A stretch of DNA of 64,000 nt from a virus: the IMG/VR virus record IMGVR_UViG_3300009130_000017, positions 1 to 64,000 of that record, one strand, 5' to 3'. Positions within the stretch are counted from its first letter, which is position 1. Each line of letters begins with the position of its first letter. The translations under genes were made by a program, and so were the position numbers. Under the pieces are notes generated by a model. The model did not search any database. It saw nothing but the letters and a program-made list of their open reading frames with translations, and had not been told where the DNA came from. Below are positions 1 through 8,642 of this stretch, piece after piece.

Positions 1-1
1 A

Positions 2-2131
2 GTTAATCAGGTGGGAGTGGGCTCCTACAGTCAACAGCAACAACAAAAGGAGCTTGGCCTATCCCCAGTTGAATGGAGCCGTGCGTATGCGCCTATTACC
101 TCCGCGTCACTTTACTTAGACAAACCAAAGACAAGCCTATATCTCTTGATGCCCGGTGATGAGATTGTATTGGGGTTCCAGCCGTCTCTCCAGGGCGGCA
201 ATCGTGGAAATAATACAATACCTATGAACCCGAACGTTAACCCATACGGTCCTTGGAGGGATGGGGTTTATGATAGACAAGGGATACCAACTGGATCTGC
301 TTACAATCCTGAGTGGAACTATGCTCTAGACTCCGCCCGATCTGAAAAAGTAGATTCTCGTGGTCAAGGTGGGTATCACCTTCGTCGTGGACCCAACAAG
401 GTAATAACACGTAATGCCAAGAATGTAAGCATAAATAACGCAAATATGGAGACTGTTTATGAGCCAAGGAGTTCATTTACACTGAAGAAGTCACGAAATG
501 CTAAGCTCGTTCTTTATGGTACTCTTCTTAGAAATAAAAAGCATCTACCACCTGATTCGACGGTCCCACCCCAGCGTACAAATGTTGTACATCAAGCTAT
601 TATGGGCGCCCCTGTAACTGACCAGTTCCAGATTGAGCCAACGTATGCTTACACAGGAAGCTATATTGCACATCATATTACGGGTAATATCCAATATACT
701 CAGAGAAATAGATATGATATGGCACTTCCCCAATTTACGGAAGGCATTAATCTTCTAATTCGATCTCCCTTTTCGCGCCTTTCACCATCTTACGTACCGC
801 TTGGTGGTCCCTATTCTGTATATGGAGAATATACCAGACGTGTTTATAGACCTAATGCCAGGGATAATCAAAAGACATGGTTCGGCCTTGGTCTACCTGA
901 TGCTGATGGAATCGCCGGAGATGCCGGCACTACACCATACTGGCCAAAGGCTCCTTCAACTTCGATAAGCATGGGAATTTCTGGGTCGATCCAGCGCTTT
1001 GTTCGATTGTCTGATGATAGTGAATATTACTATGATTCATTCCCTCCCAACCCATCCCGGATGTGGGATATAGACTTATTGATGTCAGGGGGTGTATCCG
1101 GGCCTCAAATCTCGGGACCCTCTCCCGAAGCCTTCGATTCGGCCCAAACGGATAAAACTCTCTCGTTTAATCTTGGTACTACATCATGGGTCTACACTTG
1201 GTCCACACCCTGGAATGGAGGCACGGAGGCGACTCCTAACGAGGAGCTCGACGAACGTCCAATGTGGCCAAACCCCTATTACTTACCATCATTTCCATTC
1301 GAGGAAAGGTATAGTACACTTAAAAGAGCAATCGTAACGACCGAAGGGCTGAATACATCTGGTTCACGAGCGTCTGTATTTGTTCCAAAAGACAACTATC
1401 AGAACGCGCTGGCTTGGAAGAGTGCATTGGCGAAATTATCAAATTCCGGTCGAACGTTCCCTACAGGCTCTCAGGCTCTCGTAACATCAATCAGAATAGC
1501 GGATGGGGTCAATGATCGTATGTTTGAGGCAATAAGCTGGGCAAAGCCCAAGGGCAACACTCAGGCATGGTCCGGCGCGAAAAAAGTTGATAATCCAGCT
1601 GGTCAGCTAAACATTGTCATGGCTTCTATATTTGGTTTCTGGAAAACAGAGTGGGGTGATCGTCCGCTTCCAACAGTCGGCCGACTGTTTCCAAACACAG
1701 ACACAACACAGATTGGTTTCACCAACTGGGCTCCAAAAGCACAATTGGATCATCCATCGGGATGGAAGTACGGCCTTATTAATTTTAGAAAGCAGTCAAC
1801 TTCTGCAGTGTTTAGGTATGATAGGTTCGGACAATTCAGGGATATGCTTGAGCAGAGGCAGTACTCGAGATTTTATGATACTGGAGACGAACACACTCCA
1901 GCAGGCTTGCAAGAACCGGCCGTATCATGTATTTTCGTAGACGGGGATGGGCTCCCACTTAGCGACCCCAGGGAGACGTCTTGCTTGAACGTTAGTAGCG
2001 AAATGACATCTTCTGTTCCTTACAAAGAGGGTGAAACATCACGGACCTTCCTATTTAGTAGACAGACAGTAACTATTAGTCCTCTTGTACAATCATTTAC
2101 GGCCTCGCCGTTCCTTAGCTCACTGGGCTGA
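2..2131 (+). CDS. Large virion structural protein, 5'-incomplete
   Basis: The frame is open to the left edge of the window (Val-Asn-Gln precede the first GTG at 11), so the true start probably lies upstream and only about 709 C-terminal residues are visible. There is no signal peptide, membrane segment or catalytic motif. The protein is rich in Tyr, Pro, Ser and Asn. It has a segment around residues 40-60 containing PGDEIVLGFQPSL and another around residue 165 containing AKLVLYGTLL, in the style of large phage structural proteins. I recognise that style but cannot tie it to a named protein. It is followed directly by three fibre-like genes, so a baseplate or fibre-attachment role is a reasonable inference. 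Function remains unassigned. Confidence 0.6.
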   Translation, partial: VNQVGVGSYSQQQQQKELGLSPVEWSRAYAPITSASLYLDKPKTSLYLLMPGDEIVLGFQPSLQGGNRGNNTIPMNPNVNPYGPWRDGVYDRQGIPTGSAYNPEWNYALDSARSEKVDSRGQGGYHLRRGPNKVITRNAKNVSINNANMETVYEPRSSFTLKKSRNAKLVLYGTLLRNKKHLPPDSTVPPQRTNVVHQAIMGAPVTDQFQIEPTYAYTGSYIAHHITGNIQYTQRNRYDMALPQFTEGINLLIRSPFSRLSPSYVPLGGPYSVYGEYTRRVYRPNARDNQKTWFGLGLPDADGIAGDAGTTPYWPKAPSTSISMGISGSIQRFVRLSDDSEYYYDSFPPNPSRMWDIDLLMSGGVSGPQISGPSPEAFDSAQTDKTLSFNLGTTSWVYTWSTPWNGGTEATPNEELDERPMWPNPYYLPSFPFEERYSTLKRAIVTTEGLNTSGSRASVFVPKDNYQNALAWKSALAKLSNSGRTFPTGSQALVTSIRIADGVNDRMFEAISWAKPKGNTQAWSGAKKVDNPAGQLNIVMASIFGFWKTEWGDRPLPTVGRLFPNTDTTQIGFTNWAPKAQLDHPSGWKYGLINFRKQSTSAVFRYDRFGQFRDMLEQRQYSRFYDTGDEHTPAGLQEPAVSCIFVDGDGLPLSDPRETSCLNVSSEMTSSVPYKEGETSRTFLFSRQTVTISPLVQSFTASPFLSSLG

Positions 2132-2154
2132 TTCAAGAGGGTGGCGAGAGATGA

Positions 2155-5100
2155 ATGGCCGATCAAGACAGAACAGACATAAGAAAAACTGATTTTCTTG
2201 TAATACGATCGCAACGTAATGATGACATCGTTAAGATCATCACGCCTCAAGCATTTCAAGTTGGCCTTCCTGGCGAGTCATCCGCAGATACTGAATTCGA
2301 CAAGTCACTGATCGTATACGGTAATATTAACGCTTCATCATTTGTCGCTAGTAATACGTATGTTACTGCAAGCGAGTCACTCGGCGCACCCACGATTAAC
2401 ACACAGCTTGTGAAATCGATTGCCCTGACAGGTTCTCTGACAAACTTAGCAGATGGCTCTTCATATCTAAAAGAAGGGTCAAATATCACTATTGCCACGG
2501 GCTCAGATGGACAGATTACGATCGGCGCATCTGGATTTTCTAACAATCCGTTGACAATTGGAAATGGATTGCAATTAGACTCAGGAACTACATATGACGG
2601 TTCTGCCGCTGTAACACTGACACCGGATTTTGTTAGTAACGGAGGTGTTAACGTAATCTCATCAGCTGGAATAAGGGTCGATTTTGATAATCTGTCCAGT
2701 GTCACTCCGACAACATCTGATCTAATAATGTTTGGAGACGTAACGAGTGGGGTATCAGGTTTTCCGAGAAAATGTACTGTTGCAACGCTTCTAGCTCTTG
2801 GTGGTGGCGGCTCTGTGAGCGCATTAACGATAGGCGCACCTCTACAACTACAGTCTGGAAATAGCACGTGGGACGGTTCGACTACAGATAGGATCCTTGT
2901 TGCGACGGGTTCTGGAGGCGGATTAGAGGTCAGTAGTGATGCACTAAAAATTAAGCTAGCTGATGCTAGTTTAGATCTCGCCGTAGCTGGGATTTCAATA
3001 AACTTAGATGGTACAACGTTAAGCGTTGGTGGGAGTGGTATAAGCGTCGCAAAGGTTCCCAACGCACTTTCAGAAACAACTGGTATTGCGAATTTTTCAT
3101 ATGATGGTTCTGGCACAGCCACGATTGGTATCGACACAACCACAGTCCCGATGCTAGCATCTAGTAACGCTTTTGTGGGGAACAATACGTTTTCTGGTAA
3201 TGATACTCACTCTGGTAATGATACCTTTACGGGTACAAACACATTTTCCGGGAACAATACATTCACAGGAACAAATACATTTGGTACAATTCTAGCAGTT
3301 CATGATGAGGTCTCCAGTGGAGTACCGTACCTTGTCGCTGGTAGCAATGTTACAATATCTTATGATACACCTACGACAGGACAAATCACGATTGCTTCCT
3401 CTCTTGGCACCGGTGGTACACTTAGTCAGGGTTCTGGTATTGGTACGTTCTCTTATGATGGAACTGGAAATGCGACAGTTGCAATAGATTCTACTAGTTT
3501 AGCACAATCGGGTGATAGAGCATCGTATGCAATTTTGTCAAATGGTGGAACTACAATCACGAAACAGCTCGTGGGAACGCTGGTCGATTTAGTTGATCGT
3601 ACTGCTATAATGAATGAGGGAACAGGAATTGACATAACATTCAACGGAAATACCAACCCTGCTGAAATTGCGATCAAGATTGATAGTAATACAATCAGTA
3701 CTGATGGGTCTGGAAATCTGAACGTACAGAAAGTCCCAAATTCTCTATCACAAGGGGTCGGAATCAAGGCATTTACGTTTGATGGTTCAGCGGCTCAAAA
3801 TGTTATTATCGATAATTCAGTTGTGGCTTGCTTGACTGGCTCACAATTTAGTGGTGATATTGGCATAACAGGATCTTTGGAAGTTGAGAAGAATTCAATT
3901 TTTCGTGGGTGGACATCTCTTGCCGGCAAGACTACCGCGCTAAATCTATCTGGGTCTTTGACGAAACTCATAGATGGATCATCATATCTAAGGGCTGGAA
4001 ACCAAATTGAGATAGTTACCCAATCAAACGGTAGCGTGTTAATATCATATACTATTGCTGGAGGTTCGCCCGGTGGAGGTAACAGCGATAAAAGGGCAGA
4101 GTATTTAGTTCTTACTCCAACGGGCTCTCTAACAGCAGAGCGGGTAATGACACCTGGGACTGGCTTAAAAGGAACCGATGGTGGCGCAGCTGGCGCATAT
4201 ACTCTAGATATTCTTGACTCCATTGTTGCCACACTTACAGGGTCGGTTTTTAGTGGAGCCGTAACAGCACCTGCATTTACAGGTTCTCTCCAAATGCTTA
4301 ACGACGGTACAACTCGGTACATAGTTGGAACCGGATCAGTGAATGTTTCAACCTCCTCAGCCGGTCAGGTAGTGGTTAGCTCTAGTGCTGGAAAGATTTA
4401 TTCTCCTGGTACCGGTATAAGGCTATCGGAAGATGTATTTTCCGTTAAAGATTCGATTGTCGCAACTCTAACCGGCTCCCAGTTTAGTGGAAATATTGGT
4501 GTTACTGGGTCTTTAGAGGTAGAGGGTAACGCGGTATTCCGGACAGGGTTAACAGGCTCCCTTCAGATGCTAAGCAATGGCTCCACGAGATATCTCATAG
4601 GCACAGGTGCAGTGAGTGTATCCACTGCGTCAAGTGGCCAAGTTATTGTTAGCGCAAGTCAAGGTCGTACCTACACAGCTGGAACAGGACTGAAACTTAC
4701 TAGCGATGTATTTTCTGTTAAAGATTCGATCGTCGCGACATTAACCGGCTCTCAGTTTAGCGGAAATGTAGGCGTGACAGGAACATTGGGCGTTGAGAGT
4801 AGTGCAATATTCAAGACAGGGTTAACAGGCTCCCTTCAGATGCTTAGCGACGGTTCTACACCATATCTTATAGGGACGGGAAGTGTTAGTGTCACTACAT
4901 CGTCATCTGGGCAACTGGTGATATCTTCTTCGAATACTGGAGGAGGTACCGTAAGCGTTTCCCAAGCTGGCAGTGATACCGTCTCTGGAGTCTCAAAGTT
5001 CGTATTTACTTCAAGCTTAGTGACGAATGATGGTGGCGGACAAGTTACGATTAAACCTGTCATTGGGATTGCCGAAGATGGCACTTATGGGGACGGCTTA

Positions 5101-8100
5101 TTTACAGACTTTGCTTATGGTACGGCTATTGGAACAGCTGTAGATAGGTTCAACGAAGTTTTACTTGATCTTGCTCCATCACCCGCTCCTGCTCTCGATA
5201 ATGTTGACTCAAGCGATACAGGTACAGCTGCATATCTTTCTTTCGGTTCAAGTGCAGCAGCTTCTGGATATACTGACGTTGGCTCATCAGCGGGTTACGG
5301 AATAGCAGTTGATGTAAATGGGCTATACGAAGTTGCGACAAATAGCGGCAATCTAAGGAGAGCAATTTTTACCGGTGCCACAGTAATGGATGGTACTCTA
5401 AATTCCGACGTTCCAGAAAATCGTTATGCCAATAATCAGCTCAATTATCCTCAATATTCATTTGGTGATGCAGATGTAGGTATAATACAACTTGAAGTTA
5501 ACGGTACAGTTATCCATACAGCTTCTTTATCTAGCACTTCTGTGGGTAGTGGTAACCCTGGAAGCGGTACATTTATTAGTACTGGGTCTAATGGCTCTGG
5601 GTTTATCAATCTTTCTCAGACAGGATCAGCAAAACAACAGGATGGGTCTTCATTCAATACGTTCAAACATCGAACAGGTGATTGGCAGGTAGGAACTGGG
5701 GACCAACGAAATGGGTGGAATTATTCTAGGGTTACGCGCGTTGTAAACAATATTACATCTTCATTAACAAATTACGTTGAGTGGGTAAATGATTCTAATT
5801 CTAGTGCATTAGCTGCCAGCAATAACCAGATTACAGCAGTCGATGCCGGCGGCCTTAAGCAACTATCAGGAGTTTCATTCTTTAGGTCTGGTACAGCAGA
5901 GTATCGTGTTGATGTGAGCAATGCATATAAGACATGTTACGACTTAAATGCGATTACATTTACCACCACAAATCTCAGTATTGCTAATATTGCAAAGCCC
6001 ACAATCAACACCGGAGCCGGCGAAAATTCTGAAAAGGTTCTTTCGTTAACAGGCTCTGCTACGATCACAGATGAGACTATGTTGAATGGGTCAGTATCGG
6101 CAGCTGTGACAGTCACTCATCCGCTGAAGGCAAATTTAACAGACGGCGGCTCAACTTCTGCTTCAGGATTTTTGCTATGGAACGTTACAGAAACAGCCAC
6201 TGTAACAAATGAAACGTTTACTGGTGAGACCTATAGAGCACAAAGTGGAAGTTTCGCAAATCAGACAGATGTTACTGGGGGATCTCTTGATTGGGATAGC
6301 TCAATTCATATGTCTGGTTCGGGTGGGCATGCCAATGGCTTGCTGGTCTATAATAATAAGTTGGTTGCACCTGATGAAGGATTATTAAGTGGAGACTTTA
6401 GAAATTCCACCGATGGTGGTTCTTTGGCTTTTGCACCTTCTGGTAATCCAAATTATAGTGGTATAAATTCCGGTACAAGAACATTTTATAGAAAATTCCG
6501 GAATACGGAAGGTGCGAATAGAGATTCATATACAATAGCATTAGCTGGATCCACAAACATCACCACTGCCGGCGGAGCACTTGGCGCGAATACCATAAAG
6601 ATATTTTCAAGACTTCCTGATGATGGAACCGGCACTTCAAATACGACTGGATGGTTAGACTGTTCTACTTTGTTTACTTCTGCATCTTATGTCGATGATT
6701 CTGGGTGTAGGGTATACACAAATGATACCAGCGTTCCAGCAACGCTATATTGCACTTTTGGCGTGAAGCATATCAGAAACAATGATTATCTTATGCTTAA
6801 GATTTTGGCAGATGCGTCGTGGACGGGGAATATTTCCGACATAACTGTTAACTTTGCTAATTCAGATGCAACTGATGCTTCTAACTTATCTACAATCTCA
6901 TCGACTGATGACGGCGAAGACGCAAAGTTAAGCTTTGGTTCAAGCAAAGCGATTCCCGGGTTTGCCGATGTAGGTTCTGGCGCCGGTGTAGGAAGCGCAG
7001 TCAATGTTAACGCAGAATATAACGACGGAGACCCTAACGCTCGTAGGCTTGGAATATTTGCTAAAACAACAGCAATAGATGGCCCACTAAATACAAACAC
7101 TTCGACCGGTGGTTTTGGCGAAGGAAATTGCGGCACGTTAAAACTTGAGGTTAATGGAAGTGAAATAGCAGCTGCAGAGATTGATTTGTCTGCCCTGGCC
7201 GGCTCAGGGTATCCAGGCTCGGGAGCCACTAGCGTAGTCAACGCAAGTGGTACAGGATTTACGAATGTATCAACCACCCAACCGCGGACCGGTTCAAATA
7301 ACTTCCCCAACTTTAATTACTATTTTAGGACTGCGAAGTTCAATGTAGCTGCGGCCGATCAAAGAGACGGATGGAATTACGTTCGAGCAATCCATACTCT
7401 GGCCGGTGTTGATAGGACTACGACTTACGTTGAGTGGGTAAATGATCCGTACACAACGGCAATGTCATTCTCCAATATTGGATTTGATGATTTCGGTGGA
7501 AGCTCTATATTCTATCTTTCTGGTGTTCGATATTTTGATAATTCAGCTTCTACTGTAACTGGTAGCCTCAAGGCAGCGGTCAGTGGTTCTCATTCTAACA
7601 TATACTCGAAATTGAATAATGCATTTTCTGTGACAGGAATGTCGAATGTTTCAATATCTCAAGTAATCTTTAGTGGAAGCGGGTACACTTATACAACTCA
7701 CAATAGTGATAGTACGGTACCGCTGCCTGCTCTTGATACGTCTGTTTCAGAAGGTCAATCAAACGACCTTCTTGTAACAGCATCATTCGGTTGCACTCTT
7801 ACGAATTCTCTTCCAGCTGATGCAGATTCTGTGACTGCGAAGTTTAGGGTTTATCATCCACAAAAGTCAAATTTATTATCGTCCGAGCAAAGTAAAAGTA
7901 CATTCTTGATTTATTCTGCTAGTGATTCCTCGACTAGAAATATAACCGAGAATTTCAGCGGAGAGCTTTACAGGTTGATATCTGCTTCTTATAGCACGAA
8001 AGCCGACATAACAGATGCTGCCAATGTCTGGAATTCTCAGAATGACATGAATACCGTCTCAAACTATGATGACGGCTTGTTGATATTCGATGGGAAGTTG

Positions 8101-8640
8101 TATTCTCCCAAGGCACAAGGAAATTCTGGAGACTTCAGAAATGTTGCAGATGGTGGCTCATATCAGGGGCCATACGGAAATATGAATTACAGCAGTCTGA
8201 CAAAAGCAACTAGAACTTATTATAGGGCTTTTAGAAATGATACAAGCTCAGATGTTGCACAAGTGATGCTCCAATTCACTGGGAGTGCTGAAATTATTCC
8301 AAGGAGCGGTGGATTTGCTTCTGGCTCTCTTGGTACAAATAATATGATTCACGTCGACGTTAAGATTCCCGGTAAGACCGCTTGGCTTGATTTAGCGAAA
8401 GCAGGTTCGGGTGCGGGTACATATAACGTCGATGGGAATGGCTGCTTAAAGGGCACCCCGGGTCAAACAATAAACGCGAATGGTGCCCAAACCCTTTGCT
8501 CTTTTCAGGGTGAAACATCAAACGGCACTGGTGGCGCTTCGGTTCCAGCCGCCGCGTCAGACTTTGTATTAATTAGAATAAACGCAGATGATGATTGGAC
8601 AGGTAATCTGGACACAATCCGCGTTCAGTGGAGCACATAA
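2155..8640 (+). CDS. Giant repeat-rich tail fibre/adhesin-like protein (2161 aa)
   Basis: This is a very large, Gly/Ser/Thr/Asn-rich, largely beta-predicted protein with the composition of trimeric phage fibres. Residues 1-1000 carry repeated modules: TGSL-x-L-x-DGSSYL followed by a TI or SV strand (near residues 95, 600, 720, 800, 890), GIxxFSYDG motifs (near 325, 425, 530), and a run of NTFSGN/NTFTGT hexapeptides (about 342-378) typical of beta-helical stems. Residues about 1010-2161 consist of two tandem copies of a module of about 565 residues. Each copy starts with LSFGSS-x-GxxDVGSxAG and later carries VEWVND, HPxKxNL and a GDFRN...DGGS stretch. ATG 2155 follows a GAGGG ribosome site. 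The next gene has related modules. Host-surface binding is inferred; no receptor-binding tip can be named. Confidence 0.75.
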   Translation: MADQDRTDIRKTDFLVIRSQRNDDIVKIITPQAFQVGLPGESSADTEFDKSLIVYGNINASSFVASNTYVTASESLGAPTINTQLVKSIALTGSLTNLADGSSYLKEGSNITIATGSDGQITIGASGFSNNPLTIGNGLQLDSGTTYDGSAAVTLTPDFVSNGGVNVISSAGIRVDFDNLSSVTPTTSDLIMFGDVTSGVSGFPRKCTVATLLALGGGGSVSALTIGAPLQLQSGNSTWDGSTTDRILVATGSGGGLEVSSDALKIKLADASLDLAVAGISINLDGTTLSVGGSGISVAKVPNALSETTGIANFSYDGSGTATIGIDTTTVPMLASSNAFVGNNTFSGNDTHSGNDTFTGTNTFSGNNTFTGTNTFGTILAVHDEVSSGVPYLVAGSNVTISYDTPTTGQITIASSLGTGGTLSQGSGIGTFSYDGTGNATVAIDSTSLAQSGDRASYAILSNGGTTITKQLVGTLVDLVDRTAIMNEGTGIDITFNGNTNPAEIAIKIDSNTISTDGSGNLNVQKVPNSLSQGVGIKAFTFDGSAAQNVIIDNSVVACLTGSQFSGDIGITGSLEVEKNSIFRGWTSLAGKTTALNLSGSLTKLIDGSSYLRAGNQIEIVTQSNGSVLISYTIAGGSPGGGNSDKRAEYLVLTPTGSLTAERVMTPGTGLKGTDGGAAGAYTLDILDSIVATLTGSVFSGAVTAPAFTGSLQMLNDGTTRYIVGTGSVNVSTSSAGQVVVSSSAGKIYSPGTGIRLSEDVFSVKDSIVATLTGSQFSGNIGVTGSLEVEGNAVFRTGLTGSLQMLSNGSTRYLIGTGAVSVSTASSGQVIVSASQGRTYTAGTGLKLTSDVFSVKDSIVATLTGSQFSGNVGVTGTLGVESSAIFKTGLTGSLQMLSDGSTPYLIGTGSVSVTTSSSGQLVISSSNTGGGTVSVSQAGSDTVSGVSKFVFTSSLVTNDGGGQVTIKPVIGIAEDGTYGDGLFTDFAYGTAIGTAVDRFNEVLLDLAPSPAPALDNVDSSDTGTAAYLSFGSSAAASGYTDVGSSAGYGIAVDVNGLYEVATNSGNLRRAIFTGATVMDGTLNSDVPENRYANNQLNYPQYSFGDADVGIIQLEVNGTVIHTASLSSTSVGSGNPGSGTFISTGSNGSGFINLSQTGSAKQQDGSSFNTFKHRTGDWQVGTGDQRNGWNYSRVTRVVNNITSSLTNYVEWVNDSNSSALAASNNQITAVDAGGLKQLSGVSFFRSGTAEYRVDVSNAYKTCYDLNAITFTTTNLSIANIAKPTINTGAGENSEKVLSLTGSATITDETMLNGSVSAAVTVTHPLKANLTDGGSTSASGFLLWNVTETATVTNETFTGETYRAQSGSFANQTDVTGGSLDWDSSIHMSGSGGHANGLLVYNNKLVAPDEGLLSGDFRNSTDGGSLAFAPSGNPNYSGINSGTRTFYRKFRNTEGANRDSYTIALAGSTNITTAGGALGANTIKIFSRLPDDGTGTSNTTGWLDCSTLFTSASYVDDSGCRVYTNDTSVPATLYCTFGVKHIRNNDYLMLKILADASWTGNISDITVNFANSDATDASNLSTISSTDDGEDAKLSFGSSKAIPGFADVGSGAGVGSAVNVNAEYNDGDPNARRLGIFAKTTAIDGPLNTNTSTGGFGEGNCGTLKLEVNGSEIAAAEIDLSALAGSGYPGSGATSVVNASGTGFTNVSTTQPRTGSNNFPNFNYYFRTAKFNVAAADQRDGWNYVRAIHTLAGVDRTTTYVEWVNDPYTTAMSFSNIGFDDFGGSSIFYLSGVRYFDNSASTVTGSLKAAVSGSHSNIYSKLNNAFSVTGMSNVSISQVIFSGSGYTYTTHNSDSTVPLPALDTSVSEGQSNDLLVTASFGCTLTNSLPADADSVTAKFRVYHPQKSNLLSSEQSKSTFLIYSASDSSTRNITENFSGELYRLISASYSTKADITDAANVWNSQNDMNTVSNYDDGLLIFDGKLYSPKAQGNSGDFRNVADGGSYQGPYGNMNYSSLTKATRTYYRAFRNDTSSDVAQVMLQFTGSAEIIPRSGGFASGSLGTNNMIHVDVKIPGKTAWLDLAKAGSGAGTYNVDGNGCLKGTPGQTINANGAQTLCSFQGETSNGTGGASVPAAASDFVLIRINADDDWTGNLDTIRVQWST
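4542..4844 (+). repeat. Direct repeat inside the fibre gene (period 273 bp)
   Basis: A 30-bp stretch is identical at 4542-4571 and 4815-4844, exactly 273 bp (91 codons) apart. The surrounding units are also similar in protein sequence: each runs through DSIVATLTGSQFSGN, GVTG and TGLTGSLQML. A third, more divergent unit lies just upstream, near 4220-4310. The repeats are coding and in frame, so unequal recombination would change fibre length without breaking the gene. Confidence 0.85.
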
Positions 8641-8642
8641 AA

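Noticed and set aside
2256-3185. Long open frame on the minus strand opposite the giant fibre gene (309 codons)
   Set aside because: It is the complement of a repetitive Gly/Ser/Thr gene, has proline/valine-biased shadow composition, no ribosome site, and all genes around run on the + strand.
3181-3290. Short near-identical repeats that could suggest a CRISPR-like array
   Set aside because: They encode in-frame NTFSGN/NTFTGT hexapeptides of a fibre stem, with no constant spacer structure.
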